Source: Echinococcus granulosus (taxonomy: Eukaryota > Platyhelminthes > Cestoda > Cyclophyllidea > Taeniidae). From it: a DNA stretch of 64,000 nucleotides. The stretch lies in assembly GCF_000524195.1 (NCBI RefSeq), contig NW_020170396.1, forward strand, positions 346,629 through 410,628, in the 5' to 3' direction. Numbering within the stretch: the stretch's first letter is position 1; each line of letters starts with the position of its first letter. Below are positions 59,801 through 64,000 of the stretch, one piece after another. A program made the position numbers and the translations under genes. The notes beneath the pieces were generated by a model that was given only the letters and a program-made list of their open reading frames with translations, made no database searches and was not told where the DNA came from.

Positions 59801-62081
59801 GTGCACCGTATTTGACTGCATTAGCTGTCATGACTAGACAGTAAATACAGATCCCTTATCCTGACGCATTTAATTGTTTTAAATCTCACATAGTTAAGGG
59901 GCTGAAAAAGTTTTACCTTCAGCATAAATAATTTACATTTCACCACCTTTCACTACGTTGTGCTCAGCTTAAATATCCCACGTAGTTCAGTTTGCATCGA
60001 AATGGGAAATGTCCGACTAATGCACCAAGGGTACGTTTGCTAGCCCCATCCCCATCTCGTCCGACGCTTTGCAGGACGGTGAGGTTTTGAACTGTTTGCC
60101 TATGTGGTGAAAATGCGAAATGGGATTTTTTCATCCACTTCTTGTACAGCTATTAGCATTTGCACGGGTCCTTACCGCGACCACTCATTCTTAATTAGGG
60201 AAGTTTGCAAATTTGATCTTTCTGTGTTGTCGAGGTTGACCATTGTTTGACCTTTTATTTCGGTAAACTTACATGCGATAGTTGTGCGGCGAACTTGTTT
60301 TGCTCTTCCAGATCATCGTGTTTGACTTTATTCCAAAGTGCGTAGCAGGAAGTAAGTGGAACTACTCTTTTATCCTAACATCAAATCAACTTTTAATTGT
60401 GCACCGGAAGTTGGGCTAGAGTATTGCTTGCACAAATTTTTTGAGCACTTCTTCCCTATTATGCACTAAACTTTTGGTTCCAATTAAATCGTGCGAATGC
60501 CAATCTAAGGTAAATTTTTGAGTGATTGAAACCAATTTCAGGTCGGTTCGATGTTCTCCCACATTCCTCACCCCCGAAGGAGCCGATTTCATTGCTGTAT
60601 GAATCACGACTTCGAGAGGGGTGAGTGGCTCCGCTGCCTTTGTCATTGAACCGTTGTTTACCGCCTCATTAAGTAATTCAGGGCAGATTTATGGAATTGG
60701 AAGCTTCAGAAGATAATTTTTTACTGGGAGTTTTTGGGGGACAATTGAGGAAGAGTATTCAACCGTTATTTCCATTACATAAAGGTTAGTTTATAAATTC
60801 GTGAATTGTAGACCAACGGAATCGGATTTTCTGTGAGAGGGCAAGTTTACCATCAGGTGAAGTAAGGTGTACCAAGTGAAGAAGGAGCAATTAACGGATG
60901 TATTGGCCTTATCTCAGCATCATACTAGTTATATTTAGCACTGTCTATCCCACTTTAAAGCTCTAGACCACTTGTAATAATTGGACTGGATCTCCTGTAC
61001 TGAACCAGATGACTGGTTGTGCATTAAATAGAGGAAATTTGTCGTCTTTATCCCTGAAGACGTCATAGGACGTCTGATTTTTTGATGGCATTGAAGGTCA
61101 AAGAAGCCCACGTACTCAAATAGGTACCTAAAAAATACGCTTCTATTACATACTTCCATTTCTGTTTTAACTCTTATTCCTGGAGGTCCCTTTTATTCTT
61201 CCACGAAATTATAATTGCCCGATAGCTTTATGATGGCAGTGCTTGTGGTGCCTGAATAAAACACATCCCGGAGATATTCATTTGGAAAATAGTGCTAGAC
61301 TACTTTCTTCTGTAAGCCCGTTTTCCCTGTTCATCACTTTTCCTTGGTGAATATTGTCTCAAGGCAATATAGGGAGTTCCCTTGCCCTTATGTCATGATC
61401 ATGATATTGTAATTCTGGTCCTACACCATTGTTGAATAACATGCAGAATTGGATAATGGAGTAGTTATCGAGAGGCTAAAGAGAGGTTCAAAATGTCGTT
61501 TGCGGTTCTCAGCAGATTTGGCAGATGCTTTCATTTTTTCGCTTGTAAGGTTAGCGTTCGACCAGCAGAATGGGGATTGCTAATCTTTTGGACTGGATTT
61601 GAATATCACTATTATTTACGCGATGTTTATGCCATCCTTGAGGATATAATGCGGCAAACCGCTTGAAATAGGCTCATTGTCAGCGTGCAGGTCTTGAGGA
61701 CTGTTGGGGAAAGTGGCATGAACAAACTGCTGTGCCACCAACGCGGTAGCTGAGCTGCTACTCTCTACATTGGTATCTAAGGGGAATATGTGCTTTTTCC
61801 TGCCTGATTGGAGTGTTTCTCTGTATCTCAGATGGCCCACGAGAAAGTGCATGGTGAAGCAGGACTGAACGGTGGTAGCACTGAATCTCACAGCACACGC
61901 ACCTTTCGAGGGGGCTACACGACCTTACTTCGTCCCTTCACCATAGAAATGCGCGAATTCCTCCGCCTGTTCCGGCTCGGTGACATTGTCGGCTACCTCG
62001 ACGAGGACGATCTTCTCGACGCTCTCCATTGCTGTTCCCGCGCCCATCAGAAACTCCTTCGAGAGGCCGCTGTTGCTCAAG
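50889..62081 (+). CDS. CPT2: Carnitine palmitoyltransferase 2-like protein, catalytic His replaced; right end outside window
   Basis: Exons in view: 50889-51086, 51124-51357, 51699-51881, 51993-52148, 52548-52802, 54344-54549, 57633-57843, 61832-62081 (564 codons, partial). All phases join. CPT2 converts acylcarnitine to acyl-CoA inside mitochondria. The N terminus (MRVNRALLTRYASHM) is basic and suits a mitochondrial presequence. Family blocks: LPILPVPDLDKSLIRYLASQ, YND then LRAANLVYSSLRFLESLRRN, FPLDMSHYKCMFHSTRIPD, RHVVVLSRGEFYTFDAFD, GLLTTMNR and SRWFDKSFSLLVD. The catalytic HFEHSWGDG block reads NFDCGWTDA, so His is Cys376. The motif before it (HGDG in the family) reads AGPGG, and the later GRTET block reads GYTTL. 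The first intron is 37 nt and GC-AG. Final exons, about 90 residues in the family, were not found and probably lie past 64000. An enzyme-dead paralogue is likely. Confidence 0.85.
53606..53705. other. 100-base assembly gap
   Basis: A block of 100 N in the CPT2-like intron between 52803 and 54343. Its true length is unknown. The flanks show no repeat structure that explains it. Confidence 0.95.
55026..55121 (+). other. Candidate in-frame cassette exon in the CPT2-like gene
   Basis: 96 nt between a TGCTTACAG acceptor and a GTGAGT donor, open in phase 2 and symmetric (2-2). It fits between exons 54344-54549 and 57633-57843 without breaking the frame. Human CPT2 has no matching insertion, and the direct join already gives the expected spacing, so it would be an alternative exon if real. 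Confidence 0.25.
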
Positions 62082-64000
62082 GTGGGCGAGATAATTGGAA
62101 TTAGTGCCCCCAGGCTCTAATGCACGGTGTAGCCCATTTACCATCGTCTCGTTCATGCCTAAAGTGGCAAAGAGTGGAATAGAATACAATCTAAACGAGG
62201 GGAATGTTTTTGGTAGCTGGCTCGGTTACATGGTAGAACGAATCAGCCCAAATCTACTCATCTGTCCATTCATCCAATCACCTACCCACTACTCAATGCC
62301 AAATTTATCCACCCTCCTCGGACACGTTAATCCCAGTATTATTCACATATCCTGGCTGCTGTTCGTCCACTCATTCGTCCTTTTATCTACTCACCATTAG
62401 CTTCGGGCTCTATCTAGCTCACCGATTGGTTTTAAACTATCATGTGTAGATTTGTTGCCTAAGACGTATTCGCCACTTTCTGCCGCAGCATTTATTACTT
62501 CTATTTCATGTGGTTCGTTATCAAACATGTTAAACACAAACTGCTAAAACGGAGTTTTTTTTTTACTCCATTAGCCACACCTTCACAAGACGGGCCCGAC
62601 TTGGAGATGGAATCTGTAACTTACCCCTAGTTCTATGGGAGTTGCTGTTAACAGATGGGAGTTTGAGGGACGCCTTCAAAACGCTTGAAATATTGGAAAG
62701 TTATAGCGAAAGCGCGTTGCAAAGAGCGTGGTTAAGGAAGATCGTAATTTTATGTTGAAGCCATTGACGTGTTCTATGGCTGGTTTCCAACCCAGGTTAC
62801 GTATTGCGAAGAATGGACGCCGGTGCCTGTAAATTGCACTGCCAAAAGATTAAACTCCCAGATGCGTAAAGTGAGGAAAAGTATCTACAAATTTAGGGAT
62901 TCGAAGTTGGTCTGGGAAATGTCAAAGTAAAATGTAAATTCTTTATTTATTGCAACTATTTAATGAGGCTTTATGTCCAAACTCTATCAGCAACTCCTAT
63001 TTAGGGATTCTGATTGCATCAAAACGTGTTCTCAAAAAATGACGCTTTTTTGTCAGTAGAACCATTTAACTCGTGAATCAAAACATTTTATTGTAAAAAT
63101 TACTGTTTTTGATTTTAAAATTGACTCCATGCCCTAGTAAAGTTTTCTATACGATTAGAATACACAAAGATATGTGTAAAATGGATGCTGGAAGTGTAGT
63201 ACCCTAGCACTCTCCGGAAGGTGAATGTGTATTGTACACGTGTACAGTGGCTGGAGGCTACCGTCGCGGCTTGGAGGCCAGGCCGCCTGGCAAGTTACAA
63301 TGGTGGAGCTCCAAAGTGGTTCCTCGCCAAAACTGAGGGTCAAACAAACAGCTGAAGCATTACAGAAGCACTCTTAAACTTTTGCAGTAATTCGAAAAGT
63401 CAGGCTACATCAGGCGTTAGAGACTTTGCGACAAGCCGGTGACATGGTCGCTTTCTGTAGGCTGCGTGGTCCCTCTCGATCGGCCTAGTGACAACTCCCT
63501 GCCAATTGCACTTTCTTCCTCAGACATCGCTGGTTACATTTTCTCCAGTACCATGCCTAATTTTTTGTCATTTCCAATCATTCTATTGCGTGTTTACTGC
63601 GTTTGCAATTAAGCTCCAGCAGATGGGGGTTGTCGTTTGCGAAACGGTCGCGATAGTTGAAATGACCGCTTTTACTTTCTGCATGCATCCATAACTTCTG
63701 TGGTAATCAGCCAATCGAATACTGTGTAAAAGTGAAATAAGTAAAACCCTTTACAAGCAACTTTACGTGGTTGATTTTTTCCCACCGGGTTGCTTTCAAT
63801 GTAAGCATGGTCGAGGATTCCTGTGTCGGCGCTGCCTCTTTCAGTAGCTTGTCTGCAAAAATGCACATTGTCCTTCCATATTATGAGCAGTGCTTCCCTA
63901 AACGCTTAGCGGTGTAAGTAGAGCTAAAATGATTGTATTTTTACTTTCTTTTGATCCTTGAAATGCTACAAAAATGCTTTGACATGACTACCATTCAACG
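62082..64000. other. Right end of the window, probable CPT2-like intron
   Basis: The sequence starts with a GTGGGC donor at 62082, and no exon encoding the expected CPT2 block (the family's FDRHLFALR-type segment) was found up to 64000. A degenerate CATC/CATT-type pyrimidine-rich stretch occupies about 62255-62400. No independent gene is supportable. Confidence 0.45.

Overview
The window looks like a parasitic flatworm nuclear genome; a cestode is my best guess. The grounds are spliced genes with symmetric micro-exons, a few very short or GC-AG introns, long AT-rich introns, moderate GC content, and animal-type gene families. It is an assembled scaffold with two 100-base N gaps (33487-33586 and 53606-53705). 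No bacterial operons, tRNAs, rRNAs or CRISPR arrays were seen. All gene models were built by eye from splice signals, reading phase and protein family resemblance; nothing was confirmed by RNA or database search.

Layout, left to right. (1) 2125-7452, + strand: an arrestin-fold protein of about 599 residues. Its first 16 exons are tiny (12-75 nt) and almost all phase 1 to phase 1; five ordinary exons follow that encode the arrestin fold. (2) About 11142-29104, + strand: a second gene made almost entirely of micro-exons (about 33-35 proposed, 15-81 nt internally, all multiples of three in phase 1). It encodes a Ser/Tyr/Arg/Pro/Gly-rich, low-complexity protein of about 520 residues that I do not recognise. 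Its long 5' introns hold a 965-bp hairpin-type inverted repeat, two diverged copies of another repeat and a broken minus-strand exon. (3) 35927-36715, +: NF-YA, the sequence-specific subunit of the CCAAT-box factor. (4) 37995-38336, +: an intronless thioredoxin. (5) 47648-45042, - strand: a CTDSPL2-like FCP/SCP-family phosphatase in nine exons, including a 16-nt micro-exon and a GC-AG intron. (6) From 50889 to beyond the right edge, +: a carnitine palmitoyltransferase 2-like gene, eight exons in view, whose catalytic histidine position reads cysteine.

The spaces between genes hold degenerate repeat material: an LTR/MITE-like pair at about 23590 and 38819, a doubtful reverse-transcriptase remnant at about 49930-50520, microsatellites and a poly-G tract.

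The genes do not form a pathway. The most striking part is the left half: two adjacent same-strand genes that both use trains of in-frame phase-1 micro-exons, so almost any exon could be skipped without a frameshift. One of them ends in an arrestin fold. This looks like a combinatorial-splicing locus similar in logic to schistosome micro-exon genes, but without an obvious signal peptide.
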